Assembly: GCA_003576685.1 (NCBI GenBank)
Contig: QOZR01000003.1
Span: 186,001-250,000, forward strand
Length of the DNA stretch: 64,000 nt
DNA from: Virgifigura deserti
GTDB taxonomy: Bacteria > Pseudomonadota > Alphaproteobacteria > Dongiales > Dongiaceae
Reading direction: 5' to 3'
Shown: in pieces, positions 17,636 through 25,908 of the stretch
Position numbering within the stretch: the first letter of the stretch is position 1
Layout: each line of letters begins with the position of its first letter
Translations under genes and position numbers: made by a program
The notes under the pieces: generated by a model
Seen by the model: the letters and a program-made list of their open reading frames with translations, nothing else
The model's database searches: none
Told to the model about the DNA's origin: nothing

Positions 17636-17667
17636 GGCGGTGCTCCCGGAACGGCATCCGAATAACA

Positions 17668-17692
17668 AACGCCAGCTTGGTCCGATTGATCC
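17668..17692 (-). promoter_or_regulatory. Candidate EcfG-type stress promoter, -35 variant
   Basis: Minus-strand GGATC (17692-17688), 16 bases, CGTT (17671-17668), 33 bases before the permease ATG at 17635. It differs by one base from GGAAC and matches the variant at 2394-2418 exactly in boxes, spacer length and distance to the start. Confidence 0.45.
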
Positions 17693-17705
17693 AGACAACG
17701 CGTCG

Positions 17706-19706
17706 ATGCTGCGGAAAGGCGGCCGGAAACCTTCTACCGCCGGCCGTGTTGTACGTCGATTATCACCACGAACGAGAACCGCCGTGGTTGAGAATGCCGC
17801 CTCGCCGTCTCCTGCGGAGCGCGAGGACTCCTCGCAACGGACTCTGCCGGTCGGCGCCGAAATTCTGTCCGATGGCGGCGTGCACTTCCGGGTCTGGGCG
17901 CCACGCCGCCGTCAGGTCGCAGTGGTCACCGAAGGCGACACCGTGACGCTGGAAGCCGATGGTTCCGGATACTTCGCCGCCTCGGTCCACAGGGCGAAAG
18001 CCGGCACGCTCTACCGCTTTCGCCTGGACGACGATGATCGGCTCTATCCCGATCCCGCCTCCCGCTGTCAGCCGGAGGGGGTCGACGGACCCTCGATGCT
18101 AGTCGATCCACGCAGCTTTCGCTGGACGGACGGCGACTGGCGCGGCGTCGGTCGTCATGACCTGGTTCTCTACGAGTTGCATGTCGGCACCTTCACCCAC
18201 GAGGGAACCTGGGAGGCGGCCACGCGCGAGCTTCCGGAACTCGCGTCGCTGGGAGTCACGGTGATCGCGATGATGCCAGTGGCTGAGTTTTCCGGCCGAT
18301 TCGGCTGGGGCTATGATGGCGTCGGTCTGTTCGCGCCGACGCGGCTCTACGGCAGCCCCGACTCGTTCCGCCGGTTCGTCGACCAGGCGCATGGTGCAGG
18401 CATCGGCGTCATTCTCGACGTCGTATACAATCACCTCGGGCCGGCCGGGAACTATCTGAAGGATTTCAGCGTAGACTATTTTACCGATCGGTATGAGAAC
18501 GAATGGGGCGAGGCGATCAACTTCGACGGCCCCAATTCCGGCCCGGTGCGAGAGTTTTTCCTTAGCAACGCGCGCTACTGGATCGAAGAATTCCATCTCG
18601 ACGGCTTGCGCCTCGATGCCACACAGCAGATGTTCGACCGGTCGTCCGAGAACATCGTCGCTGCCGTGGCGCGCGTCGTACGGGAGACGGCGCCGGGGCG
18701 ATCCACGCTGATCATCGGCGAGAACGAGCCGCAGGACGCGAAGCTGGTTCACTCGCCGGCTGCGGGCGGCTACGGGCTCGACGCCGTCTGGAACGACGAT
18801 TTCCACCACAGCGCCATGGTCGCGCTCACCGGACGCAGGGAGGCCTATTACACCGACTATCTGGGCAACCCGCAGGAGTTCGTGTCGACCGCCAAATGGG
18901 GCTTTCTCTACCAAGGGCAGCGCTACAAATGGCAGAACCGGCGCCGCGGAACGCCGAGCCTCGACATCGAGCCGGCAGCGTTCGTGAACTACCTCCAGAA
19001 TCACGATCAGGTCGCCAACTCTGCGCGCGGCCGGCGTGTCCATCTCCTGACCAGTCCTGGTCGCTATCGGGCGATGACGGCGTTTCTGCTGTTGGCGCCG
19101 GGTACGCCGATGCTGTTCCAGGGACAGGAGTTCGCCGCCTCAACGCCTTTCACCTATTTCGCCGACCATGACCCGGGACTCGCCGCCGGAGTCCGCAAAG
19201 GCCGCCGGGAGTTCCTGGCGCAGTTTCGCAGCCTGAAAGCGCCGGAGATTGCCGGCGCTCTTCCAGACCCCGGCGATCCCGCGATGTTCGAGCAGTGCAA
19301 GCTGAACCTGTCGGAGCGAGAGAGCCAGGGCGAGATCTACGCACTGCATCGGGACCTGCTTGCACTGCGGCGAAATGATCCGGTTTTCAGCGCCCGCATA
19401 GCCGGCGGCATCGACGGCGCCGTTCTGGGGCCGGAGGCTTTCCTGCTGCGCTATTTCTTCCACGACCGAGACGGCGACCGACTCCTGATCGTCAATCTCG
19501 GCCGCGACCTGCATCTCGACCCGGCGCCGGAGCCGCTTCTCGTCCCGCCCCCGGGCGGCACCTGGACGATCCTATGGTCGAGCGAATCGCCCGACTATGG
19601 CGGCCGCGGCACCGCACCGCTCGAAACGGAGGAGAACTGGCGGATTCCCGGCCAGGCAGCGGTCGTTCTGAGAGCAGGAGAGCCGGAAGAGCAGACTGCC
19701 GAATAA
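17706..19706 (+). CDS. treZ: Malto-oligosyltrehalose trehalohydrolase
   Basis: The product has 666 residues from the ATG at 17706; a GTG at 17784 is an alternative because conserved sequence only begins at LPVGAEILSDGGVHFRVWAP. The GH13 barrel shows VVYNHLGPAGNYL, the nucleophile in LDGLRLDATQQ (about 300), the acid in GENEPQ (about 338) and NHDQVAN (about 432). The YELHVGTFT and GWGYDGVGLFAP segments are typical of TreZ rather than of glycogen branching enzyme. It releases trehalose from maltooligosyl trehalose made by TreY, which is not in this window. The gene is divergent from the AI-2E permease. Confidence 0.9.
   Translation: MLRKGGRKPSTAGRVVRRLSPRTRTAVVENAASPSPAEREDSSQRTLPVGAEILSDGGVHFRVWAPRRRQVAVVTEGDTVTLEADGSGYFAASVHRAKAGTLYRFRLDDDDRLYPDPASRCQPEGVDGPSMLVDPRSFRWTDGDWRGVGRHDLVLYELHVGTFTHEGTWEAATRELPELASLGVTVIAMMPVAEFSGRFGWGYDGVGLFAPTRLYGSPDSFRRFVDQAHGAGIGVILDVVYNHLGPAGNYLKDFSVDYFTDRYENEWGEAINFDGPNSGPVREFFLSNARYWIEEFHLDGLRLDATQQMFDRSSENIVAAVARVVRETAPGRSTLIIGENEPQDAKLVHSPAAGGYGLDAVWNDDFHHSAMVALTGRREAYYTDYLGNPQEFVSTAKWGFLYQGQRYKWQNRRRGTPSLDIEPAAFVNYLQNHDQVANSARGRRVHLLTSPGRYRAMTAFLLLAPGTPMLFQGQEFAASTPFTYFADHDPGLAAGVRKGRREFLAQFRSLKAPEIAGALPDPGDPAMFEQCKLNLSERESQGEIYALHRDLLALRRNDPVFSARIAGGIDGAVLGPEAFLLRYFFHDRDGDRLLIVNLGRDLHLDPAPEPLLVPPPGGTWTILWSSESPDYGGRGTAPLETEENWRIPGQAAVVLRAGEPEEQTAE
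17725..17750 (+). promoter_or_regulatory. Possible weak EcfG-type promoter inside the annotated treZ start region
   Basis: GGAAA (17725-17729), 17 bases, TGTT (17747-17750). It is one mismatch from consensus and ends 34 bases before the alternative GTG start at 17784. If real, it would support that later start. Confidence 0.25.
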
Positions 19707-19745
19707 AGCTGCCGCGTGATCGCATCCGATCCGCCTGCACTGCCG

Positions 19746-19770
19746 GGAACAAAGAGCGGACATGCTTGTT
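19746..19770 (+). promoter_or_regulatory. EcfG-type stress promoter for the DUF4383-like gene
   Basis: GGAAC (19746-19750), 16 bases, TGTT (19767-19770), an exact match 63 bases before the ATG at 19833, in the gap after treZ. Confidence 0.68.
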
Positions 19771-19832
19771 TGTTCAGGAAGACATCCCTTGTCGACCTGG
19801 AAGACAGTCAGCCGAGCTGTCGAGGAGTACTT

Positions 19833-20264
19833 ATGCAGACACGCTACTTCGCTCTCATCATGGGGATCATCTTCCTTGTAGTAGGCATCGCGGGGTTCAT
19901 TCCGGCCCTGGTCACACCGGCACCAACCGAGGGTATGGCCGTTGATGCCATGCATGGGCGGCTGTTCGGGCTGTTCCCGGTCAATGCACTGCACAACCTC
20001 GTTCATGCAGCCTTCGGCATCTGGGGCATCGCCGCATATCGAAGCTTCACCGGTGCCCGCACCTTCGCCAAAGTGACGGCAGTGATCTATGCCATACTTC
20101 TGGTCATGGGATTCATTCCCGTCCTCAACACGACGTTTGGGCTCGTCCCGCTCTACGGCCATGACATTTGGCTGCACGCCCTGATCGCGATCGCCGCCGC
20201 CTACTTCGGCTTCCGTGCGGTTGATCGCGAGGCCGAAGCGGTACCGGCCGAGGGTCGGCGCTGA
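19833..20264 (+). CDS. DUF4383-like four-helix membrane protein
   Basis: The 143-residue product starts at the ATG at 19833 behind CGAGGAG. It has four hydrophobic helices: YFALIMGIIFLVVGIAGFIP, LHNLVHAAFGIWGIAAY, VTAVIYAILLVMGFIP and WLHALIAIAAAYFGF. The loop pattern LFGLFPVNALHNLVH and the late LYGHDIWLHAL match DUF4383 proteins, small integral membrane proteins of unknown function. The histidines in these loops are a family feature. It has its own exact stress promoter; the DUF2231 gene follows after 123 bases. Confidence 0.8.
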   Translation: MQTRYFALIMGIIFLVVGIAGFIPALVTPAPTEGMAVDAMHGRLFGLFPVNALHNLVHAAFGIWGIAAYRSFTGARTFAKVTAVIYAILLVMGFIPVLNTTFGLVPLYGHDIWLHALIAIAAAYFGFRAVDREAEAVPAEGRR

Positions 20265-20335
20265 ACCCAAGACGAGTCGCGGCAGCAGACACGCAACGAG
20301 CCGCATCTCGAGCACCTCATGCGTCCTACTTTGAA

Positions 20336-20372
20336 GCCGCCGCCGAGTCTCGTTGCGGCACTCGGCGGCGGC
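20336..20372 (+). other. Strong RNA hairpin in the leader of the DUF2231 gene
   Basis: A perfect 13-base-pair stem, GCCGCCGCCGAGT at 20336-20348 with ACTCGGCGGCGGC at 20360-20372, closes an 11-base loop. It ends a few bases before the AGAGGAA ribosome site of the gene at 20388. It has no T-run. It could end the upstream transcript, protect the downstream one, or modulate translation. Confidence 0.6.
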
Positions 20373-20387
20373 AGAAGAGGAACCGCC

Positions 20388-20876
20388 ATGGCTCATCGGC
20401 ATACGGACCCGGCGCCAAGCACGGCTGCGATCCGCAGTCACCCGATCCACCCGATGCTGATCCCCTTCCCTCTTGCATTCCTGGTCGGCGTCCTGTTGAC
20501 CGATCTCGCCTACTGGGCAACATCCGATCCCTTCTGGGCCCGCGCTTCGCTTTGGCTCGTCGGTGCCGGTGTCGTCTCTGGCCTCATCGCGGCCGCGTTC
20601 GGACTCGTGGACTTCTTCACAATTCGACGGGCTCGCGACCATGCAATAGGCTGGATTCATTTCCTCGGGAACGCCACGGCGCTGATCCTCTCGCTGGTGA
20701 ACTGGCTGTTGCGGTTCGACGACCCGGCGGCAGCCATCCTGCCCTGGGGTCTGCTGCTTTCCGTGATCGTCGCGGCCATTCTCGGCGTGACGGGATGGGC
20801 CGGCGGCGAATTGTCCTACCGCCACAGAATCGGGGTGATGCGGGAACCCGATTCGGATCTGGGGGGCCGTCTCTGA
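20388..20876 (+). CDS. DUF2231 membrane protein
   Basis: The 162-residue product starts at the ATG at 20388 (AGAGGAAC upstream). It has a short polar head, the family motif IRSHPIHPMLIPFPLAFL, and four helices (LAFLVGVLLTDLAYW, LWLVGAGVVSGLIAAAFGLVDFF, WIHFLGNATALILSLVNWLL, LLLSVIVAAILGVTGWAGG). DUF2231 proteins are membrane proteins with conserved histidines that may bind metal or haem; the function is unknown. I found no own stress promoter, so co-transcription with the DUF4383-like gene is possible. Confidence 0.85.
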   Translation: MAHRHTDPAPSTAAIRSHPIHPMLIPFPLAFLVGVLLTDLAYWATSDPFWARASLWLVGAGVVSGLIAAAFGLVDFFTIRRARDHAIGWIHFLGNATALILSLVNWLLRFDDPAAAILPWGLLLSVIVAAILGVTGWAGGELSYRHRIGVMREPDSDLGGRL

Positions 20877-21168
20877 TCGGCGCCTCGTCCCGTTTCCCGC
20901 GCGGAAATCCGATTTCGCGCAGCGGGAATCTTCGGATAGATCCTGCGGGGTCGATTGTAGATGCGCCGCTTCATGCCTATTTGAATCTTATCGGCCGTTC
21001 TCGGGTCGGCCTGCTTTCCACGCTCCGGTCGAGCGCCGAACCCAGTTGCCCTCCCTGGAAAGTTCGATTCGGTTCGTCGGGCGCCACGCGTGTGTCCCGC
21101 CGCCGAGATATCCCAAGTGTCCGACGCCTCTCGCGAGGGCCGCGAAGCAACAAACGGAAGGCAGACCG

Positions 21169-21405
21169 ATGAATATCCTGGAGCAGCTTCCAGCCATGGA
21201 CGACCAACAGCTGGCGAACCTTCGCGATAATGCCGAGCGGCTGTCGGCGAACGGCGATGACAAGCAGAAATCGGCCGCCGTCCTCATTCTCGAAGCGGCC
21301 AGGCAGGAGATCGGCACCCGCTCCGCAGCGAAGCGTAAGGCCGCCGCCGAACGGAAGGCTTCGACGGCCAAGGCGGCAAAAGCGGCCCGTGCCAAGGCCG
21401 TATAG
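21169..21405 (+). CDS. Small basic protein with Lys/Ala-rich tail
   Basis: The product has 78 residues. It starts MNILEQLPAMDDQQLANLRDNAERL, an amphipathic helical part, and ends in a Lys/Ala/Arg-rich tail (KRKAAAERKASTAKAAKAARAK) resembling nucleic-acid-binding tails. The ATG at 21169 follows ACGGAAGGCAG. No named domain is recognised. The 292 bases before it show no gene and no clear promoter. Confidence 0.6.
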   Translation: MNILEQLPAMDDQQLANLRDNAERLSANGDDKQKSAAVLILEAARQEIGTRSAAKRKAAAERKASTAKAAKAARAKAV

Positions 21406-21430
21406 AGGGCCGATACCTTAGAGCCGCGGC

Positions 21431-21676
21431 TCAGGGTGCCTTCCGATCTACTCCATCTGCATTCAAGATCATGCTGAATTCGCGGGCGCGATAGCGGAAG
21501 GTCAGTCGGATGCGGCCGGCGTCTTCGCCAACGCCCGTTTCCGTTACCTGAAAGACGAGGCCGCGCCGCAATTCCTCCATGAAACGCTCGGGCGTCAGCC
21601 CAAGCCGCGGCGCGATGGCTACGGCATCGACCACGAATTCCCTGCTCTCGGACGCGGATGCGGTCGGACTGGACAT
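21431..21676 (-). CDS. DUF6522-like small protein
   Basis: The 81-residue product (REFVVDAVAIAPRLGLTPERFMEELRRG, then GVGEDAGRIRLTFRYRAREFSMIL) resembles the DUF6522 family, small soluble alphaproteobacterial proteins with an EDAGR.RLTF core. The function is unknown. It lies 74 bases downstream of cysH on the same strand and may be part of that operon. The ribosome site is poor. Confidence 0.6.
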   Translation of the reverse strand: MSSPTASASESREFVVDAVAIAPRLGLTPERFMEELRRGLVFQVTETGVGEDAGRIRLTFRYRAREFSMILNADGVDRKAP

Positions 21677-21750
21677 GGCATCAGGCGAAAATTCCGGCGG
21701 CCGCGTTGGATCGCCCTATCACTATAATTTGGGCTGCACGGATGCCCGGA

Positions 21751-22479
21751 TCAATGAATTCCGCATTCGGTCTTCTCAAGTCCCACCCAGCGCCCGGCAC
21801 GCACCGCCTCGCCGATTGCGACGGGACGCGTGCAGGGTGCGCAGCCGATCGAGGGATAGCCCTCGTCGACAAGAGGATGCGGCGGGAGCCTGTGAGCACG
21901 GAACGCAGCCGCCACCTCCACCGGCGTCCACCGGGCGAGCGGATTGATCTTGACTCGCCCGTCGACCGCTTCGACGGTCGTCAGCGCCGAGCGCTCGCCG
22001 CCATGGAACCGTTTGCGCCCGGTGATCCAGGCCGGGAAGCCCTCAAGCGCCCGCTCGAGCGGCAGAACCTTGCGCAGATGACAGCAGAAGCCGGAGTCCC
22101 GCTGCCACAGCTCGTCCTCTGGACCACCGACCGGATCATGCTCTGCAAGCTGCAGGGGGTCCGGCTCGATCGAGCGGACATCCGTTAGCTTCAGCCGATC
22201 CATGAGGATATCGCGGTAGGTCAGTGTCGCCGAAAAGTGCTTGCCGGTATCGAGGAAGATGACCGGGGTCGCCGGGTCCACGGCGGCGACAAGGGTGAGG
22301 ATCACTGCGGATTCCGCGCCGAAGGAGGAGACGACGGCGATCCGACCCGGAAACTCCCGCTCGATCATGTGACGGAGCAAATCCGGCGCTGCGAGATCCC
22401 CATAGCGGACCGCCAAGTCCTGTGCCGCGGCGCCGGCATCCCACGACTGCGGCGCTTGTGGTCGGGCAATTGAACGCAT
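21751..22479 (-). CDS. cysH: Assimilatory APS/PAPS reductase
   Basis: The 242-residue product has the PP-loop-type nucleotide fold (VVSSFGAESAVIL, then VIFLDTGKHF). It carries the four cysteines of the iron-sulfur type: CC at 132-133 and C213-x2-C216, plus the active-site Cys239 in the C-terminal ECGIH. This CC/CxxC set is diagnostic of adenylylsulfate (APS) reductases, so APS rather than PAPS is the likely substrate, with thioredoxin as donor. It follows the DUF2849 gene by 11 bases. The usual order places cysI and a DUF934 gene between them; both are absent. Confidence 0.92.
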   Translation of the reverse strand: MRSIARPQAPQSWDAGAAAQDLAVRYGDLAAPDLLRHMIEREFPGRIAVVSSFGAESAVILTLVAAVDPATPVIFLDTGKHFSATLTYRDILMDRLKLTDVRSIEPDPLQLAEHDPVGGPEDELWQRDSGFCCHLRKVLPLERALEGFPAWITGRKRFHGGERSALTTVEAVDGRVKINPLARWTPVEVAAAFRAHRLPPHPLVDEGYPSIGCAPCTRPVAIGEAVRAGRWVGLEKTECGIH

Positions 22480-22490
22480 AGCGGACACAC

Positions 22491-22736
22491 TCAGTAGGCC
22501 CAGTAAGCCGCGCAAACCGTCGATTCCGGCTCTGCGTCGGTCTCGCCTGGCGCGTCCGCCTTCCGTGCCGGCCGGCCGCAACCCTCCTCGGCCGCCTCGA
22601 TCACGGACGGCGCGCCGGCCTCCGCGGTCGGAACCGCACGGCCCTCGTCGACCGATTCCGAACGGCCGCCGTCGGCCGCAAGATAGACCGCCACTCCGTC
22701 GCAGAGCCGGTTCCTCGTGATGATCTTGAGCGTCAT
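22491..22736 (-). CDS. DUF2849-like protein, probably truncated
   Basis: The 81-residue product begins like DUF2849 (MTLKIITRNRLCDGVAVYLAADGGRSESVDEG), but after about residue 40 the sequence is Glu/Pro-rich and unlike the family. The conserved C-terminal part (about 25-30 residues with a PVHFRE-like stretch) is missing; it stops at VCAAYWAY. DUF2849 proteins sit next to sulfite reductase genes and are thought to help that step. It lies 12 bases after cysG and 11 before cysH. The shortened end, exactly where cysI should follow, suggests a deletion. Confidence 0.65.
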   Translation of the reverse strand: MTLKIITRNRLCDGVAVYLAADGGRSESVDEGRAVPTAEAGAPSVIEAAEEGCGRPARKADAPGETDAEPESTVCAAYWAY

Positions 22737-22748
22737 GCCGAACCTTCC

Positions 22749-24155
22749 TCAGACTGCGACGGCGCGTGCCGGCGCCGTTGCGATCCCGGCGAGCCGAACC
22801 ACCTCGCCCACGATGATCACCGCCGGACCATCGATGCCGTTGTCGCGGATCAACGCCTCGAGACCGGCAAGCGACCCTGCCGCCACCTGCTGGTCCGGGC
22901 GGGTGCCGTTCTCAACGACGGCGACCGGCGTCGTCGGCGCCACGCCATGCTCGATCAGCCGCGCCGCCGTCCGCCCGGCGGTGGAGACGCCCATATAGAT
23001 CACCAGCGTCTGCCGCAGCCGCGCCAGGGCTGCCCAATCCAGATCCGGCTCGCCGTACTTCGCGTGGCCGGTGATGAAAACCGCCGCCTGCGCGGCATCA
23101 CGATGCGTGAGTGGAATGCCGGCTGCAGCGGCGCAGCCCGTCGCCGCCGTGATGCCGGGCACCAGCTCGACGTCGACGCCGTGACTGCGCAGATAGGCCA
23201 GCTCCTCACCGCCACGGCCGAAGACGAACGGATCACCGCCTTTGAGCCGTACCACCCGTCGGCCGGCGCGGGCGTGGGCAAGCATCAGCGCGTTGATCTC
23301 GTCCTGGGTCTTGCTGTGGTTGCCGTTCGTCTTGCCGACATAGAGACGCTCGGCATCCCGCCGCACATAATCCAGGATCTCTGGGCCAATCAGCCGGTCA
23401 TGGATGACGACATCGGCCTGCTGCATCTGGCGCAGTGCCCGAAAGGTTAGGAGATCGGGATCGCCGGGTCCCGTGCCGACAATGGCGACCGTACCCGCCG
23501 ACGACCTCGCCGCCTCCCGCCCGGCGCGCCCATTCACGAGTGCCAGCATCTTCTCGCGCGCCGCGGGCTCGTCGCCGGCAAGCACCCGCTCGGCGACAGG
23601 GCCGTCGAAGAACCGCTCCCAGAACCCACGGCGGACTGCTCCATCCGGCATGACCGCCCGGACAGCAACGCGGAAACTCTCGGCGAACTTTGCCAGCGAG
23701 CCCAGACGCGCCGGCAAAAGGCTCTCGATTGTCTGGCGCAGTCTCCGTGCCAGCACGGGTGCCGCACCGCCCGTTCCGATGGCGACGACGACCGGATCGC
23801 GATCGACGATCGCCGGCACGAGAAAACGCGACAGGTCCGGGCGATCGACCACATTGACCGGAACGCCCGCAATGTCTGCGGCGGCCGCGACGCGCTCGTC
23901 GACGGCAGTGATGCCCGTGGCGCCGATGACGACGGCGCGGTCGGTCGCGTCGCCGCCGACGAAGCCGCGGCGGATCACCCGAATCGCGCCGCGGTTGGCC
24001 AGGTCGGTGATCTCGTCATTGAACCGGGGCGCCACCACCGTGACGTCGGCGCCAGCCTTGAGCAGCAGACGCAGCTTTCGTGCCGCAATCTCGCCGCCAC
24101 CGACGACGAGGCAGGGCCGCTGCTTCAGATCCAGAAATGCCGGGAAATAGTTCAT
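22749..24155 (-). CDS. cysG: Siroheme synthase (multifunctional)
   Basis: From the ATG at 24155 (GGGAG upstream) the product has 468 residues. Residues 1-210 are the precorrin-2 dehydrogenase/ferrochelatase part (MNYFPAFLDLKQRPCLVVGGGEIAARK). Residues 220-460 are the uroporphyrinogen III methyltransferase (VAIVGTGPGDPDLLTFRALR, VVRLKGGDPFVFGRGGEE, VPGITAATGCAAAAGIPLTHR). It makes siroheme from uroporphyrinogen III for sulfite or nitrite reductase. It heads the operon cysG-DUF2849-cysH. An AT-rich leader of about 300 bases lies upstream. Confidence 0.95.
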   Translation of the reverse strand: MNYFPAFLDLKQRPCLVVGGGEIAARKLRLLLKAGADVTVVAPRFNDEITDLANRGAIRVIRRGFVGGDATDRAVVIGATGITAVDERVAAAADIAGVPVNVVDRPDLSRFLVPAIVDRDPVVVAIGTGGAAPVLARRLRQTIESLLPARLGSLAKFAESFRVAVRAVMPDGAVRRGFWERFFDGPVAERVLAGDEPAAREKMLALVNGRAGREAARSSAGTVAIVGTGPGDPDLLTFRALRQMQQADVVIHDRLIGPEILDYVRRDAERLYVGKTNGNHSKTQDEINALMLAHARAGRRVVRLKGGDPFVFGRGGEELAYLRSHGVDVELVPGITAATGCAAAAGIPLTHRDAAQAAVFITGHAKYGEPDLDWAALARLRQTLVIYMGVSTAGRTAARLIEHGVAPTTPVAVVENGTRPDQQVAAGSLAGLEALIRDNGIDGPAVIIVGEVVRLAGIATAPARAVAV

Positions 24156-24482
24156 CGGCCGTACTCCCACTCTGGAAAGCCCGGGCCCACGGAGAACGTC
24201 CCCGTGGCGCTTTAGCAATTGATGACGCGGCCGCAAGCTGCCCACTTCAAATCCCGCGGGTCCCTTACCGGGAGGACCAGGCCCGAACTCCACCTCGATC
24301 CCGAGGTCGCGACGCTCTGGAGAAGAGATTCACACTATGGGCGTCCCACTGTCAATATAATTACACTAGCGCACGACCGTATTTTAATTTGAACACTTTT
24401 TATGTGTTATTTTTGCGCAGAGATATTGACGCCTCCGCCCCATCCGCGGGAGGCGGACCGTCCTTATGGTCGTGATTCGTCC
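24156..24482. other. AT-rich non-coding region upstream of cysG
   Basis: No gene is visible. Bases 24345-24420 are unusually AT-rich for this window. On the minus strand a TTGACA (24355-24350) could be the cysG -35, but the -10 is not clear. An imperfect hairpin (AACAC with GTGTT near 24390-24410) lies beyond it. A CysB-type or other sulfur regulator site could be here; I cannot name it. Confidence 0.4.
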
Positions 24483-24881
24483 TCAGCCGGCTTTCAGCCC
24501 CAAGACCTTCGCGATCACGTCCTTCAGATGCTGCTGCTGGAACGGTTTCTGCAGGGTCGGGTGACTGCGGTACGGTTCGCGCACTCCCGTCTCGCCATAG
24601 CCGGTCGCGAAGGCGAAAGGAATGCCCCGCGCGATCAGCACGTCGGCCACCGGATAGGCTTCCTGTCCGTTCAAATTCACGTCGAGAATCGCGGCATCGA
24701 ACGTCTCCCGCTGCGCCATCTCGACGGCCGTGTTGATGCGCGACGCCGTGCCGACGACCTCGTAACCGAGATCCATCAGCATGTCTTCCATAAGCATCGC
24801 CACCAGCATCTCATCCTCGACAACGAGGATACGCAAGCCCGCGGCCGAACCGTGTCCTTCCTGGCCGTCTGTCGAAGTCAT
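24483..24881 (-). CDS. Single-domain response regulator
   Basis: The 132-residue product is a lone CheY-like receiver: acidic pair in VVEDEML, phosphoacceptor Asp in AAILDVNLNG, Thr in FAFATGYGE and Lys in TLQKPFQ. There is no output domain. The FATGYGE form resembles receivers paired with HWE/HisKA2 kinases. It probably acts in a phosphorelay or by protein contact. There is no adjacent kinase; the nearest is the hybrid kinase at 30.3 kb. The ribosome site is weak. Confidence 0.88.
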   Translation of the reverse strand: MTSTDGQEGHGSAAGLRILVVEDEMLVAMLMEDMLMDLGYEVVGTASRINTAVEMAQRETFDAAILDVNLNGQEAYPVADVLIARGIPFAFATGYGETGVREPYRSHPTLQKPFQQQHLKDVIAKVLGLKAG

Positions 24882-25161
24882 AACTGCATACCTAAGTTGA
24901 TAGTGGATGCTGATAGAGGCATTTCGATCGAATACGGCCTGCCGCGGAGTCGGCGCGCACGGATGAACGTACTCCTCTTGCCCCCGTCAACGAGGAAATC
25001 AGCCTTTCCCGCTGTCTCCACAGACCGCAGTCACGTGTGGAGAAGCCGCAGAGCGAGCTGTACGCTACCAAATTGTGGCCGTCATTGAAGATTACTTTCC
25101 TGCGACAATCAAGTCGAAGACGGACAGCCATCCCCCCCTGCTTCGCAGCGCGGTCCCGATC

Positions 25162-25908
25162 CTATCGAGCCAGCAGATATTCAATGGTCACCACCGCCCG
25201 AATCCGCTTCTCCGCCGATTGAAACTCCTGGATCATCGGCGACTCGTCGCGCGCCCGCACGACGATGACGCCTTGGTTCGCGCGCCGGATATCGCCGACC
25301 TTGCTGCCCGAGGTGGCCGCGAACTCCGCCGCGGCGTCCTTCGCCGCAAGCGTCGCGCGTCGGATCAGGTGCGGCTTCAACTCCTTCAGCCGCCCGGCCG
25401 TGACGATGTAGGTCGGCCCGCCGGCATCGTTGATGACGATCCCGCGCCGCACCAGCTCGCCGACGTCCTGACTGACCTTTGTCACCAAATCTATGTTGGA
25501 CGACCGGATCAGGACAGCCTGGGCGAGCATGTAGCGCGAGTCCTCCGTCAGGCCCTCCGGCCGGTAGCCCATGGAGAAGAAGTCCTGCACCTCCAATCGC
25601 TGGGCTGCGAGCTCGTCCTCCCCGAACCCGTAGTCACGCAGATAGGCGGTGATCTGCTGGAGGGCATCGTCGATCCGGGCCTTCGTTCCAATCAAATCGC
25701 CGCCGGTCATGGTGACGCGAAGCGGATAGGTCGCCAGATCCGCCGCAGCCTCGATCTCCGCCACACCCTTGACCGTCACGAACCGATCATCGAGCCGCGA
25801 CGCAGCTACGCCGCGCCCGGCGAGATAGCCACCGGCGGCCAACCCTGCGGCGATGAGAACCGCCGCGACGATGCCGAGAAATCCGAGAAGAAGCGCCGAT
25901 CGCTGCAT
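25162..25908 (-). CDS. SIMPL domain (DUF541) membrane-anchored protein
   Basis: The 248-residue product has one N-terminal hydrophobic helix (LLLGFLGIVAAVLIAAGLAAGGYLAG), a signal anchor, followed by a periplasmic SIMPL domain: VTVKGVAEIEAAADLATYPLRV, then AYLRDYGFGEDELAAQRLEVQDFF and IRRATLAAKDAAAEFAATSGSKVG. Family proteins assemble into oligomeric periplasmic or outer structures and have been linked to oxidative stress protection; the precise function is unclear. It appears to be a single gene, divergent from the zinc metallopeptidase. Confidence 0.85.
   Translation of the reverse strand: MQRSALLLGFLGIVAAVLIAAGLAAGGYLAGRGVAASRLDDRFVTVKGVAEIEAAADLATYPLRVTMTGGDLIGTKARIDDALQQITAYLRDYGFGEDELAAQRLEVQDFFSMGYRPEGLTEDSRYMLAQAVLIRSSNIDLVTKVSQDVGELVRRGIVINDAGGPTYIVTAGRLKELKPHLIRRATLAAKDAAAEFAATSGSKVGDIRRANQGVIVVRARDESPMIQEFQSAEKRIRAVVTIEYLLAR

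Noticed and set aside
17541..17705. Longer N-terminus for TreZ from an ATG at 17541
   Set aside because: It would overlap the divergent permease start and its promoter, and the added residues resemble no TreZ sequence.
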